Assembly (NCBI GenBank): GCA_003543115.1
Contig: DPJH01000005.1
Location: forward strand, 1 to 27,884
Direction of reading: 5' to 3'
Origin: Candidatus Moraniibacteriota bacterium
Lineage (GTDB): Bacteria > Patescibacteriota > Minisyncoccia > Moranbacterales > UBA2206
DNA: 27,884 bases
Made by a program: the position numbers and the translations under genes. Every line of letters begins with the position of its first letter. Position 1 is the first letter of the stretch. The notes under the pieces were generated by a model, which saw nothing but the letters and a program-made list of their open reading frames with translations, was not told where the DNA came from and did no database searches. Shown here piece by piece: positions 1 to 6,246 of the stretch.

Positions 1-338
1 GGATTATTAAAGATCATAAAATTTGTTGCATCATTTTTTGGAGCATTTAACATACCCTCATCTAAAATACTTTTTTTATTTTTTTCACATAAAACCAAAT
101 AGTTCATATTATCTTTTATTTCGACATCTGTAAATATATCCTTCTGATCGCTACATGTAACTTCATTATTTTCCATCTTACTTTCAGGTTGGTTATTGTC
201 ATTAGATGAAATTGGAATATTTGTAGTCTCACTTGCTCTATGTTTATTTTCATAAACCATCACGAAAGCTAGGACAGTCATGGCAAAAATTACTAATATA
301 GTGATTCCTAATTTGGTGGGGATGTTTTTGTTATCCAT
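1..338 (-). CDS. Membrane-anchored hypothetical protein, 3' end beyond window
   Basis: I do not recognise a function. An open frame starts with ATG at 338 and runs without a stop to base 1, giving 112 visible codons, so the C-terminus is outside the window. The first 11 residues are polar (MDNKNIPTKLG). They are followed by one hydrophobic segment (about residues 11-29), then a Ser/Asn/Glu-rich stretch with a single Cys, which suggests a type II anchored protein with its C-terminus outside the cell. It is a paralogue of the protein at 2544-3206: the first 30 residues match at most positions, including the TKLG motif and the LAFVMV core, while the rest diverges. There is no Shine-Dalgarno sequence, only an A/T-rich leader. 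A good promoter lies just upstream (367-395). Confidence 0.8.
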   Translation of the reverse strand, partial: MDNKNIPTKLGITILVIFAMTVLAFVMVYENKHRASETTNIPISSNDNNQPESKMENNEVTCSDQKDIFTDVEIKDNMNYLVLCEKNKKSILDEGMLNAPKNDATNFMIFNN

Positions 339-451
339 TTTTATTTTTGAATTTTTTTACTTTTTTATTATCTCAAAAAATAAAGTTATTGTAAATTTTT
401 TTAGCAAAACAAAAACAAGACTTATTATAGTCTCGTTCGTTTGCGGGGACG
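241..451. repeat. Direct repeat copy A: gene start, promoter, terminator, tRNA-Asp end remnant
   Basis: This block aligns by eye with 3110-3323. In order it holds the first ~32 codons of an anchored protein, a TTTACA/GATAAT promoter, a weak hairpin with an A-run (416-435), and a short piece identical to the 3' end of tRNA-Asp (439-450). After about 451 the similarity to the tRNA stops. The hairpin here is degraded compared with copy B, so copy A looks like the older or inactive duplicate. Confidence 0.7.
367..395 (-). promoter_or_regulatory. Promoter for leftward anchored-protein gene, copy A
   Basis: On the minus strand, TTTACA (390-395) is separated by exactly 17 bp from GATAAT (367-372). 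Each hexamer matches the sigma-70-type consensus at five of six positions. The expected start near 360 leaves a leader of about 20 bases. The same two hexamers and spacing occur at 3236-3264 in front of the paralogue. Confidence 0.7.
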
Positions 452-573
452 AGTGAACAAGATTATAACTTTTTTTAGGGAATGTGAGAGATGGTATTTT
501 GTTCCAAGGCTGTAATTAGCCATTAAATTATCCTTTCTGTTCTTATTCTGATACGATTCGGTGTCTATAAATA

Positions 574-597
574 GCTTGACGCAAGCCGTTTTTTTTT
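574..597 (+). terminator. Intrinsic terminator-like hairpin ahead of the M23 gene
   Basis: GCTTG-ACG-CAAGC (574-586) is followed after two bases by nine T residues (589-597), a compact rho-independent terminator on the plus strand. No plus-strand gene precedes it in the window. It either ends transcription from a lost gene or acts as an attenuator in the leader of the M23 gene at 734. Confidence 0.55.
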
Positions 598-659
598 GTT
601 ACCTTTGAATAGTTGTTTAACAATTTTACGTAAATAAATTCAACCTAAAGGAGACCAGT

Positions 660-671
660 ATGTTTGAATAA
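660..671 (+). promoter_or_regulatory. Three-codon upstream ORF with strong ribosome site
   Basis: AAAGGAG (647-653) is followed six bases later by ATG TTT GAA TAA. It could be a leader peptide controlling the M23 gene 62 bp downstream, or the remnant of a disrupted gene start. It is one of only a few strong Shine-Dalgarno sites in the window. Confidence 0.35.
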
Positions 672-733
672 CATAAAGATTGATAATAGATCACTGAAAT
701 ATATTCCAATAATAGAAATCGAGGAGAAAAGAT

Positions 734-2458
734 ATGATCAAGAAGAACCTGTTGTGGTTTTTGCTTTGTCTGAGTTTTATTTTTCCGCTTAAGGCTTTAG
801 CCTATCCCGTCAATCTTCCCACTGCTTTCCCCTATGTCAGCAACGGGACGACTTTTGACAAGTTTGTGATGTTCCACAACCAGTCCAATATCTATTATGC
901 GATCTATGCGGCCACGACGCGGGATCTGCCCCATGTCTATACCTACAACGGCTATCTCAGGATTATTTTCAATAATTCTATGCAAGGAAACGTCCTGGTC
1001 TATCGCCACAACGGCTCTGCCTGGGTGAGTTACAACAATATGATCTATGACGGTTCGCCGGTCGGAATCGCTCCCGGAGACAATTGTGCATTGAATCCCA
1101 TGTTTTTCACCAATACTGATCTGGTCTTCGATTCAGATGATATTCCCTTGGCTTTTCTTGGTTATTACAAAAGCTCCACAGTCAGAACTTCTAGTTATTG
1201 CAATATTGCTCAACCGGTAAAAGGGAGTGTTTTTTATCTTAAAAACGCTTTATACCTGTCAGTTTCTATTGAATCAGCAGAAGGAGGTAATGTTACTGGA
1301 TCTGGAATCTCCTGCAATACAGTTCCTCCTGGAGCTTGCAGTAAGGTATATGGTCTGGCAGAAGAGATTGCTCTTAGAGCCAATGCTAATTCGGGCCACA
1401 TAGCTTATTGGCGAGAAGGAGAAACGATAATCAATAACAATGATTATGTTTCTTCTATGCAAGAAAACAAAAACTTAACTGCTGTCTTCCAGCCTGCTTT
1501 CCCTCTAAATATCACAGTTACTCCTACTGATGGGGGCTATGTCACTGGTGATGGCATTTTGTGCAATTATGATGCATCAAATATTTGCCAGTATGACATT
1601 AGTCAAGGTGCTTCCGTTACTCTTACGGGTGTTCCTAAAGACTCCTGTTATGACTTCAGTCACTGGGAGGTTGATAATCAGGTCATGGAAGATGTAGATG
1701 GCGAAATAAGTATTGTGATGACTGGAGGCAAGGAGGTAAAAGCTGTTTTCTGCTTGAGAGCTGATGATTTTGTATTTCCTGTTCTTGCGCAGGGCGTTAC
1801 TGATCCATTACTAAATAACACGCTCAATCCTGATGGGAATGGATGGCATGGCTCTGACGTTGGAGAGTTGGCTTTGTACGAAGGCCACCTAGGTCAGGAT
1901 TATTCAGTTGACTCTGGAAATAGTGCAGGCAAACCTGTCTATGCAGTAGCCAACGGAACAATAGTTGAAGTTATGAATAGCCCTAACTATTCCTATGGCT
2001 GGTGTGATGGTTCAGATCATGGCTGGGGGCCGGTGGTGGTTATCCGTCATGAAAATAAAAACGGATTTGATACTACAGGATCAATAGTGACCGCTACTTG
2101 CGATACAGAAATGAGTCCGACCGTAATTTATTCTCTATATGGACATCTCTCCAAAACAAGCATTCAGAATCTTCAAGTTGGGCAAACTGTGACCAAGGGT
2201 CAACCACTTGGAGTTTTGGGAACTTCTGGAACTGATTGGAGTTCAGGAATAAACATGGCGGAACATCTTCATTTTGAACTCAAAGACGAAGTTGGATTTA
2301 ATGAAAAGGCTTGGTACAAATATCATGTCGGGCAATGCCCAGGAACAGAAACTCAGTCATGCGGTGCAGAAGGAGTTGGAACGGGATATTCTTATTCTCT
2401 TGAATTTGCTCCACACAGATATTCACCAGATGAGTTCATCTTGAACAATCAGCAATAA
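734..2458 (+). CDS. Secreted M23 (LytM-type) metallo-endopeptidase with InlB-type repeats
   Basis: This 574-residue protein is predicted to be exported and to cut peptidoglycan cross-links or another peptide target at the cell surface. Residues 1-23 form a signal peptide (KK charge, hydrophobic core, ALA before Tyr24). Residues ~24-170 are an unrecognised domain. Two tandem repeats (about 174-255 and 257-339) have the GGxVTGxGIxC and WxxD/G patterns of divergent InlB/Listeria-Bacteroides repeats and are rich in Cys. The C-terminal domain (about 380-520) carries the M23 zinc ligands H385 and D389 (HLGQD) and the HxH pair H511/H513, plus the YGHL motif at H471, so it should be active. GAGGAG 7 bases before the ATG fixes the start. 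The first ~400 bases are clearly richer in GC than the rest, which suggests a mosaic or transferred gene. A bidirectional hairpin follows it. Confidence 0.88.
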   Translation: MIKKNLLWFLLCLSFIFPLKALAYPVNLPTAFPYVSNGTTFDKFVMFHNQSNIYYAIYAATTRDLPHVYTYNGYLRIIFNNSMQGNVLVYRHNGSAWVSYNNMIYDGSPVGIAPGDNCALNPMFFTNTDLVFDSDDIPLAFLGYYKSSTVRTSSYCNIAQPVKGSVFYLKNALYLSVSIESAEGGNVTGSGISCNTVPPGACSKVYGLAEEIALRANANSGHIAYWREGETIINNNDYVSSMQENKNLTAVFQPAFPLNITVTPTDGGYVTGDGILCNYDASNICQYDISQGASVTLTGVPKDSCYDFSHWEVDNQVMEDVDGEISIVMTGGKEVKAVFCLRADDFVFPVLAQGVTDPLLNNTLNPDGNGWHGSDVGELALYEGHLGQDYSVDSGNSAGKPVYAVANGTIVEVMNSPNYSYGWCDGSDHGWGPVVVIRHENKNGFDTTGSIVTATCDTEMSPTVIYSLYGHLSKTSIQNLQVGQTVTKGQPLGVLGTSGTDWSSGINMAEHLHFELKDEVGFNEKAWYKYHVGQCPGTETQSCGAEGVGTGYSYSLEFAPHRYSPDEFILNNQQ

Positions 2459-2466
2459 CTATCTCA

Positions 2467-2521
2467 AGTATTGAAAATTCAATACTAAAAAGAGGGATGG
2501 AAAATAATTTTCCGTCCCTCT
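2467..2521. terminator. Bidirectional terminator between convergent genes
   Basis: There are two adjacent hairpins. One is a perfect 9-bp stem (AGTATTGAA/TTCAATACT, 2467-2486). The other is a 14-bp stem with one G·U-type mismatch (2491-2504 with 2508-2521, loop TAA). On the minus strand the second stem is followed directly by five T residues, so it best serves the gene at 2544-3206; it also lies 33 bp past the stop of the M23 gene. Confidence 0.75.
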
Positions 2522-2543
2522 ATTTGCATTTAAAATGTTTTTG

Positions 2544-3206
2544 CTATTTTATTCTAATACTTCTTACAAATTCTTCGTAGGTCAAAATTTCTTGAGAGGA
2601 AGCTGTTATTAATGGTCCGTAAACCTCTAAAGAAATAAGAGAATTTTCTTTGTTAATATAGCTTAAAAATTTATCATTTTTAAATTTGAGCATTATTATT
2701 TTTTCTCCAGAAGGTAATTTCAATTCTTTATATTTGACTGTGCCTTGAGAATTTATCATATCTTCTACATATTTTTTATCAAGATTATTATAGGATAATA
2801 TTTGAAAGTGGTTATTTTTATCAAAGCACTGATCAAGAAGATACATATTAGGATTTTTATTTGAAAGACTATCAGAAGCTGTTTTAAGATAACATTGACT
2901 CGGGTAAAAAAAAGATATTATTTTATTTGAATAATTTTTCCAGTTTGACATATCTATTATGATTGTTGTGTTATTATCATCCTCCCCCTCCTTTTCTTGG
3001 ACTTGATTATTTTTGATCACATTTTCTTTCTCTTGTTTTAATTCTTTTTTATTTCCTAACTCTGAATTATCCAAAACGATATTGTTTTGATGTTGTGTTG
3101 CACTTTTTTTATTATTCTCCCAAACCATCACAAAAGCCAATATCGTAATGGCAAAAATTGTTATGATAGCTACGCCTAATTTAGTAGAAATGTTTTTATT
3201 CTCCAT
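2544..3206 (-). CDS. Membrane-anchored hypothetical protein
   Basis: This 220-residue protein has no function I can name. A polar N-terminus ending in TKLG precedes one membrane segment (about 11-29). A low-complexity Gln/Asn/Lys/Glu linker follows (about 32-85, with a run of acidic residues). The C-terminal domain (about 88-220) opens with WKNYSN and SFFYPSQC, close to the Y-N-x-FxYPS pattern common at the start of exported PsbP-like domains in these lineages (inference). It contains two Cys residues, C105 and C127, that could form a disulfide outside the cell. The first 30 residues and the promoter match the gene at 1-338, while the distal parts do not, as if a common anchor and control region were reused. 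The start has no Shine-Dalgarno sequence. Confidence 0.8.
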   Translation of the reverse strand: MENKNISTKLGVAIITIFAITILAFVMVWENNKKSATQHQNNIVLDNSELGNKKELKQEKENVIKNNQVQEKEGEDDNNTTIIIDMSNWKNYSNKIISFFYPSQCYLKTASDSLSNKNPNMYLLDQCFDKNNHFQILSYNNLDKKYVEDMINSQGTVKYKELKLPSGEKIIMLKFKNDKFLSYINKENSLISLEVYGPLITASSQEILTYEEFVRSIRIK

Positions 3207-3235
3207 TTTTATTTTGAATTATTTTTTACATTTGT

Positions 3236-3264
3236 ATTATCTCAAAAAAAATTGTGATTGTAAA
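3236..3264 (-). promoter_or_regulatory. Promoter for anchored-protein gene, copy B
   Basis: Minus-strand TTTACA (3259-3264), a 17-bp spacer and GATAAT (3236-3241). The hexamers and spacing are identical to the promoter at 367-395. The leader to the ATG at 3206 is about 25 bases. Confidence 0.7.
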
Positions 3265-3273
3265 TCATTTTCG

Positions 3274-3304
3274 CAAAACAAAAACAAGACCAATTATGGT
3301 CTTG
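3274..3304 (-). terminator. Rho-independent terminator of the tRNA operon
   Basis: A perfect 8-bp stem (3285-3292 with 3297-3304, loop of four) lies 11 bases past the tRNA-Asp 3' end and is followed on the minus strand by TTTTTGTTTTG. Confidence 0.85.
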
Positions 3305-3314
3305 CCTTATTTTG

Positions 3315-3388
3315 CGGGGACGGCCGGACTCGAACCGGTGGCCTACTGCGTGACAGGCAGTCGCTCTAACCAACTGAGCTACGCCCCC
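3315..3388 (-). tRNA. tRNA-Asp (GTC)
   Basis: A full cloverleaf can be drawn: acceptor GGGGGCG/CGTCCCC with one G·U pair, D-arm GCTC...GAGC, anticodon stem ACTGC/GCAGT with loop CTGTCAC (anticodon GTC), and T-arm CCGG..TTCGAGT..CCGG. The discriminator is G73, as expected for Asp. The CCA end is not encoded; the next bases are CAA, so CCA must be added by nucleotidyltransferase. It is the last gene of a three-tRNA operon. Confidence 0.93.
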
Positions 3389-3399
3389 AATGTCAAATT

Positions 3400-3441
3400 A
3401 AAAATCAAAAAATTATAAAGTAAATAATCTTTTTGATTTTT
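3400..3441. repeat. A/T inverted repeat between tRNA-Met and tRNA-Asp
   Basis: AAAAATCAAAAA (3400-3411) and TTTTTGATTTTT (3430-3441) form a perfect 12-bp stem with an 18-base loop in the transcribed spacer. It may help separate the tRNAs during processing. The composition also resembles the dispersed ATTTTGG/AAATC-type repeats inserted in ligA. Confidence 0.5.
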
Positions 3442-3467
3442 GATATTCTATTTTTAATCTTACACTG

Positions 3468-3541
3468 TACCAGAGGAGAGATTCGAACTCTCGACCTCAG
3501 CGTTATGAGTGCTGTGCTCTAACCAACTGAGCTACCCTGGC
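3468..3541 (-). tRNA. tRNA with CAT anticodon (elongator Met or Ile2)
   Basis: Cloverleaf: acceptor GCCAGGG/CTCTGGT (G1·U72 and G6·U67 wobbles), D-stem GCTC/GAGC with C11:G24 (elongator type), anticodon loop CTCATAA, T-loop TTCGAAT in a GAGAG/CTCTC stem, and discriminator A73. The CCA end is not encoded. The elongator-type features rule out initiator use. Elongator Met and lysidine-modified Ile2 cannot be told apart from the anticodon alone. Confidence 0.9.
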
Positions 3542-3559
3542 ATTTCATATCCGTGCTTG

Positions 3560-3667
3560 CCGCGAGATTAAGAGCGATTATCCTTAGCGGATGGTGTCGC
3601 GTAAAATCGACTGATGTCGATCACGCGACTCGCTCAAAATCACTCGCAAGCTCTTAATTTTTCGCGG
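3560..3667. repeat. Nested palindromic element inside the tRNA operon
   Basis: The outer arms CCGCGAGATTAAGAGC (3560-3575) and GCTCTTAATTTTTCGCGG (3650-3667) pair almost fully. Inside is a second strong hairpin, GTCGCGT...ATCGAC with GTCGAT...ACGCGAC (3596-3629). It is GC-rich compared with its surroundings and sits exactly against the 3' end of tRNA-fMet. It could be a mobile MITE/REP-like palindrome or a structured processing element or small RNA within the tRNA transcript. Confidence 0.65.
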
Positions 3668-3739
3668 TCGCGGGGGTAGGATTCGAACCTACAACCTCAT
3701 GGTTATGAGCCACGCGAGCTGCCATTGCTCCACCCCGCT
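3668..3739 (-). tRNA. Initiator tRNA-fMet (CAT)
   Basis: Anticodon loop CTCATAA on a CGTGG/CCATG stem; acceptor AGCGGGG/CCCCGCG with an unpaired A1·G72; D-stem GAGC/GCTC giving A11:U24; T-arm GTAGG-TTCGAAT-CCTAC; A73. The unpaired 1:72 position and the purine11:pyrimidine24 pair are the bacterial initiator hallmarks. The mismatch is A·G rather than the usual C·A. Two G:C pairs, not three, are next to the anticodon loop. CCA is not fully encoded (CCG follows). It is the first gene of the tRNA operon. Confidence 0.9.
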
Positions 3740-3795
3740 ATATATTAAAAAATTCAATTTTTTCTAAATTCATTCTCTTCTCAAAGACTTCATTT

Positions 3796-3824
3796 ATTAT
3801 AGCTAAGCACATAGAAAATGTCAA
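3796..3824 (-). promoter_or_regulatory. Consensus promoter of the tRNA operon
   Basis: On the minus strand a perfect TTGACA (3819-3824) and a perfect TATAAT (3796-3801) are exactly 17 bp apart. The -35 box contains the TGA stop codon of the upstream protein gene. The predicted start near 3789 gives a leader of about 50 bases before tRNA-fMet. Confidence 0.9.
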
Positions 3825-4357
3825 TCTACCACCTGAAAACTTCGTAAAAATTCTTCATATTGACTTAAAACCCCCAAAGCATCTTCTTTAGATAATACGA
3901 AGTTATCATCATGAATAATCCTATTTTTCACTTGATGAGCCTGCTTTATTCCGGCCACATTTACTAGATGATCTTCCGGAATGTTTTCCAAACGCTCTCC
4001 AAAATTTTCTCCTTTATATTTAAACCCTACAATGATTTTTTCAATAAAATCATCCGCTTCAATAATTGCCACTTTATAATCCCGAGGATTAGCGCTTTCC
4101 AGCTTCTGCTTAATGGCATTCCATTCTTCCCTTGTTTTTTCTTTCTTATCCAATATGGCTCTTGGCGCGTCCATACCAAGAAATTTTTCACGCATATTTC
4201 CAGCCACCCCTCGCTGAACAAGAAGCAATATCACATCTAAAAAAAGAACTATTGTATAGATGCCAAAAATAACTTTTAATGTAAGGAAAAATCCTGAATT
4301 GCAAAATTCCAATATTTCACCGTATATATTCATTATGAAAAAAGTTATTTCTTCCAT
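3821..4357 (-). CDS. Conserved-type hypothetical membrane protein
   Basis: This 178-residue protein is not assigned to a family. It has a long hydrophobic segment (about residues 22-48, possibly starting with the shorter one at 4-17) followed by a soluble, charged, mostly helical region of about 120 residues with a KKEKTREEWN stretch and several Asp/Glu-rich helices. The cytoplasmic tail suggests a membrane-tethered adaptor rather than a transporter. It follows gatA by 37 bp on the same strand and probably shares the ligA-gatC-gatA transcript. Its stop codon lies inside the -35 box of the tRNA promoter, so transcription of this gene and of the tRNAs is tightly packed. The ATG has no clear ribosome site. 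Confidence 0.75.
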   Translation of the reverse strand: MEEITFFIMNIYGEILEFCNSGFFLTLKVIFGIYTIVLFLDVILLLVQRGVAGNMREKFLGMDAPRAILDKKEKTREEWNAIKQKLESANPRDYKVAIIEADDFIEKIIVGFKYKGENFGERLENIPEDHLVNVAGIKQAHQVKNRIIHDDNFVLSKEDALGVLSQYEEFLRSFQVVD

Positions 4358-4394
4358 TTTTTTATTTTAATCTGCCCTAAAAAATTTCTATATC

Positions 4395-5849
4395 TCATTT
4401 TGATATTTCATAAGCATAGCCCGCGCGCAACAGATTTTCTTCATCAAACCACTTCCCCATCAATTGAAAGCCTTGCGGAAGCATTTTCCCATCCACTTCC
4501 ACTTCAGGACCAGGAACAGAAATAGCCGGCACGCCCACCACATTAGCCGTAACCGTAAAAATATCTTCCAAATACATTTCTAGAGGGTTGTTGGTTTTTT
4601 CTCCGATTTTGAAAGCTGGTGCAGGAGTTGTGGGCGTTAGGATAAAATCCACTTCTTCAAAAACTTTTTCAAAATCTTTTTTGATCAAAGTTCTCACTTT
4701 TTGCGCTCGCAGATAATAAGCTTCATAATAACCTGAAGAAAGCGCATATGTCCCTAATATTATCCTTCTTTTAACTTCAGCTCCCAATCCAAATCTTCTT
4801 GAATCAAGATAGGTTTCGATTAAATTCCTATTTTCCGGTTCAAAATCCAGAATGCTATCTTTATGATCAGTCGCCCGCATGCCATATTTTATACCGTCAT
4901 ACTTGGCCAAATTCGAGCTGATTTCTGAAAAATTGATAATATAATATGCCGGCAGAGAATATTTTGCATAAGGCAAAGCAATTTCTTTTATTTCAGCCCC
5001 CAATTCTTCATATTTTTTAATCACTTGCTGGATTGATTTTTTTACATCGCCGTTCAAGCCATCTAAATATTCTTTGATTATTCCGATTCTTAATCCTTTC
5101 ACTTCTCCAGTCAGATATCTTGTATAATCCTTGGTCGGACTTTTGGCTGTAGTTGAATCCATCTTATCTTCACCAGCAATTACGCTCAAAACAATAGCTG
5201 CATCTTCCACTGTTTTTGTTATAACCCCCACTTGCTCCAGACTAGAAGCGGCCGGCATCACTCCATATCGCGAAACCCTTCCATAAGTAGGCTTGAGCCC
5301 TACCACTCCGCAAAAAGCGGCAGGCTGTCTTGTAGAGCCTCCTGTATCTGTTCCGAGCGTCCAAGCCGCCATATCAGCGGCCATGGCTGCTGATGATCCG
5401 CCTGAAGTCCCTCCTGGGACCCTTTCAAGATCCAGCGGATTTTTTGTCGGTCCATAGGCGCTATTTTCCGTCGAAGATCCCATGGCAAATTCATCGCAAT
5501 TCGTTTTGCCAAGAATAACCGCACCTGCGTCTTTTAATCTTTCTATAACAGTTGCGTCATAAGGAGCAATGTAATTATCGAGAATTTTTGATCCGCCAGT
5601 CGCCCTAACACCTTCAACAAGAATCAAATCCTTGATTCCTCCAGGAATTCCTTCCAACATTCCAATTTTCTCTCCACGCGCAATTTTCGCATCGACTAAT
5701 GAAGCCTGCTTCAAAGCCAATTCTTTGGTCAAAGTCAAATAAGCAAAAATTTCCTTATCTTTTTCTTCAATGGACGCAAAATATTGTTCAGCCAGCTCAA
5801 CAGCTGAAATCTCTTTATTTGCTAATTTTTCATGTAATTCCTTAATCAT
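4395..5849 (-). CDS. gatA: Glutamyl-tRNA(Gln) amidotransferase subunit A
   Basis: GatA releases ammonia from glutamine (or asparagine) so that the GatCAB complex can convert Glu-tRNA(Gln) or Asp-tRNA(Asn) to the correct amide form. The 484-residue product is the usual size and carries the amidase signature. The Lys of the Ser-cisSer-Lys triad is K73 in GGIKD, the cis-Ser region is PGGTSGGSS at about 145-153, and the nucleophile is Ser172 in DTGGSTRQP, followed by FCGVVGLKPTYGRVSRYG. All look intact. gatC lies 86 bp upstream on the same strand; gatB is not in the window. No Shine-Dalgarno sequence is evident. Confidence 0.97.
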   Translation of the reverse strand: MIKELHEKLANKEISAVELAEQYFASIEEKDKEIFAYLTLTKELALKQASLVDAKIARGEKIGMLEGIPGGIKDLILVEGVRATGGSKILDNYIAPYDATVIERLKDAGAVILGKTNCDEFAMGSSTENSAYGPTKNPLDLERVPGGTSGGSSAAMAADMAAWTLGTDTGGSTRQPAAFCGVVGLKPTYGRVSRYGVMPAASSLEQVGVITKTVEDAAIVLSVIAGEDKMDSTTAKSPTKDYTRYLTGEVKGLRIGIIKEYLDGLNGDVKKSIQQVIKKYEELGAEIKEIALPYAKYSLPAYYIINFSEISSNLAKYDGIKYGMRATDHKDSILDFEPENRNLIETYLDSRRFGLGAEVKRRIILGTYALSSGYYEAYYLRAQKVRTLIKKDFEKVFEEVDFILTPTTPAPAFKIGEKTNNPLEMYLEDIFTVTANVVGVPAISVPGPEVEVDGKMLPQGFQLMGKWFDEENLLRAGYAYEISK

Positions 5850-5935
5850 AATCTACAAAATACAAATTATTTAAAAAGCTAAGAATATATAATTTATGCT
5901 ATTGAAAAATTCCGCATACCATATATTTGCACGGA

Positions 5936-6217
5936 TTATAGTACCGATTTTACCTTGTCATAATTATCCTTTTTTTCCGGAAACATTTCTATTATCCCTT
6001 GCTTATTTTCAAACTCGCATTGCCTGTCTTCTCTAAGCCTGTTTTCCATGCCGGTGATGTGCGCTGTCGGCGGAATTCCAGCCACATCCACCTCCTTCAA
6101 TTCTTCTATCCAATCTAAAACAGCTGACATATCCTTTGCCAGTTTTTCCAATTCTTTTTCAGTGACTCCGATCCGGGCCAAACCCGCGATGTGTTTTACT
6201 TCTTCTTTTGTTATCAT
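5936..6217 (-). CDS. gatC: Glutamyl-tRNA(Gln) amidotransferase subunit C
   Basis: GatC is the small chaperone-like subunit that wraps around GatA and GatB in the GatCAB complex. The product has 93 residues, the normal length, with the family pattern: an N-terminal helix ITKEEVKHIAGLARIGVTEKE, then an extended segment VDVAGIPPTAHITGMENRLREDR that packs on GatA. It lies 29 bp after ligA and 86 bp before gatA, on the same strand. A weak AGGT sits 6 bases before the ATG. Confidence 0.95.
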   Translation of the reverse strand: MITKEEVKHIAGLARIGVTEKELEKLAKDMSAVLDWIEELKEVDVAGIPPTAHITGMENRLREDRQCEFENKQGIIEMFPEKKDNYDKVKSVL

Positions 6218-6246
6218 ATGTTTTACCTGTAAGTTACTATGGGAAA

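Larger units (their letters stand above)
339..733. other. 395-bp intergenic region
   Basis: It contains the promoter of the leftward anchored-protein gene, the degenerate terminator and tRNA-Asp remnant (405-450), a plus-strand terminator-like hairpin (574-597), a minimal upstream ORF (660-671) and the ribosome site of the M23 gene. Between about 451 and 570 I see no coding signal, only a short GGCT/AGCC inverted repeat near 509-522. Confidence 0.6.
3110..3323. repeat. Direct repeat copy B: gene start, promoter, terminator, tRNA-Asp end
   Basis: This is the partner of 241-451. Here the parts are intact: the coding start of the anchored protein, its promoter, a perfect 8-bp terminator stem, and the real 3' end of tRNA-Asp. 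The two copies lie about 2.87 kb apart in the same orientation. Confidence 0.7.

Noticed and set aside
3148..3369. 73-residue plus-strand open frame across the anchored-protein start and tRNA-Asp
   Set aside because: It runs antisense through a promoter, a terminator and a tRNA and has no ribosome site; it is a chance frame.
3412..3417. Separate promoter for tRNA-Asp (TATAAT on the minus strand)
   Set aside because: No -35 box at a usable distance; the A/T-rich hairpin explains the hexamer, and the operon promoter upstream is perfect.
3400..3667. CRISPR array in the repeated spacers between tRNAs
   Set aside because: The repeats are inverted, not direct, and there is no regular repeat-spacer spacing or cas gene.
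3821..4357. Recoded UGA (Gly), as in some CPR lineages
   Set aside because: UGA ends this gene and comF at sensible lengths, and no conserved protein here needs UGA read as an amino acid.
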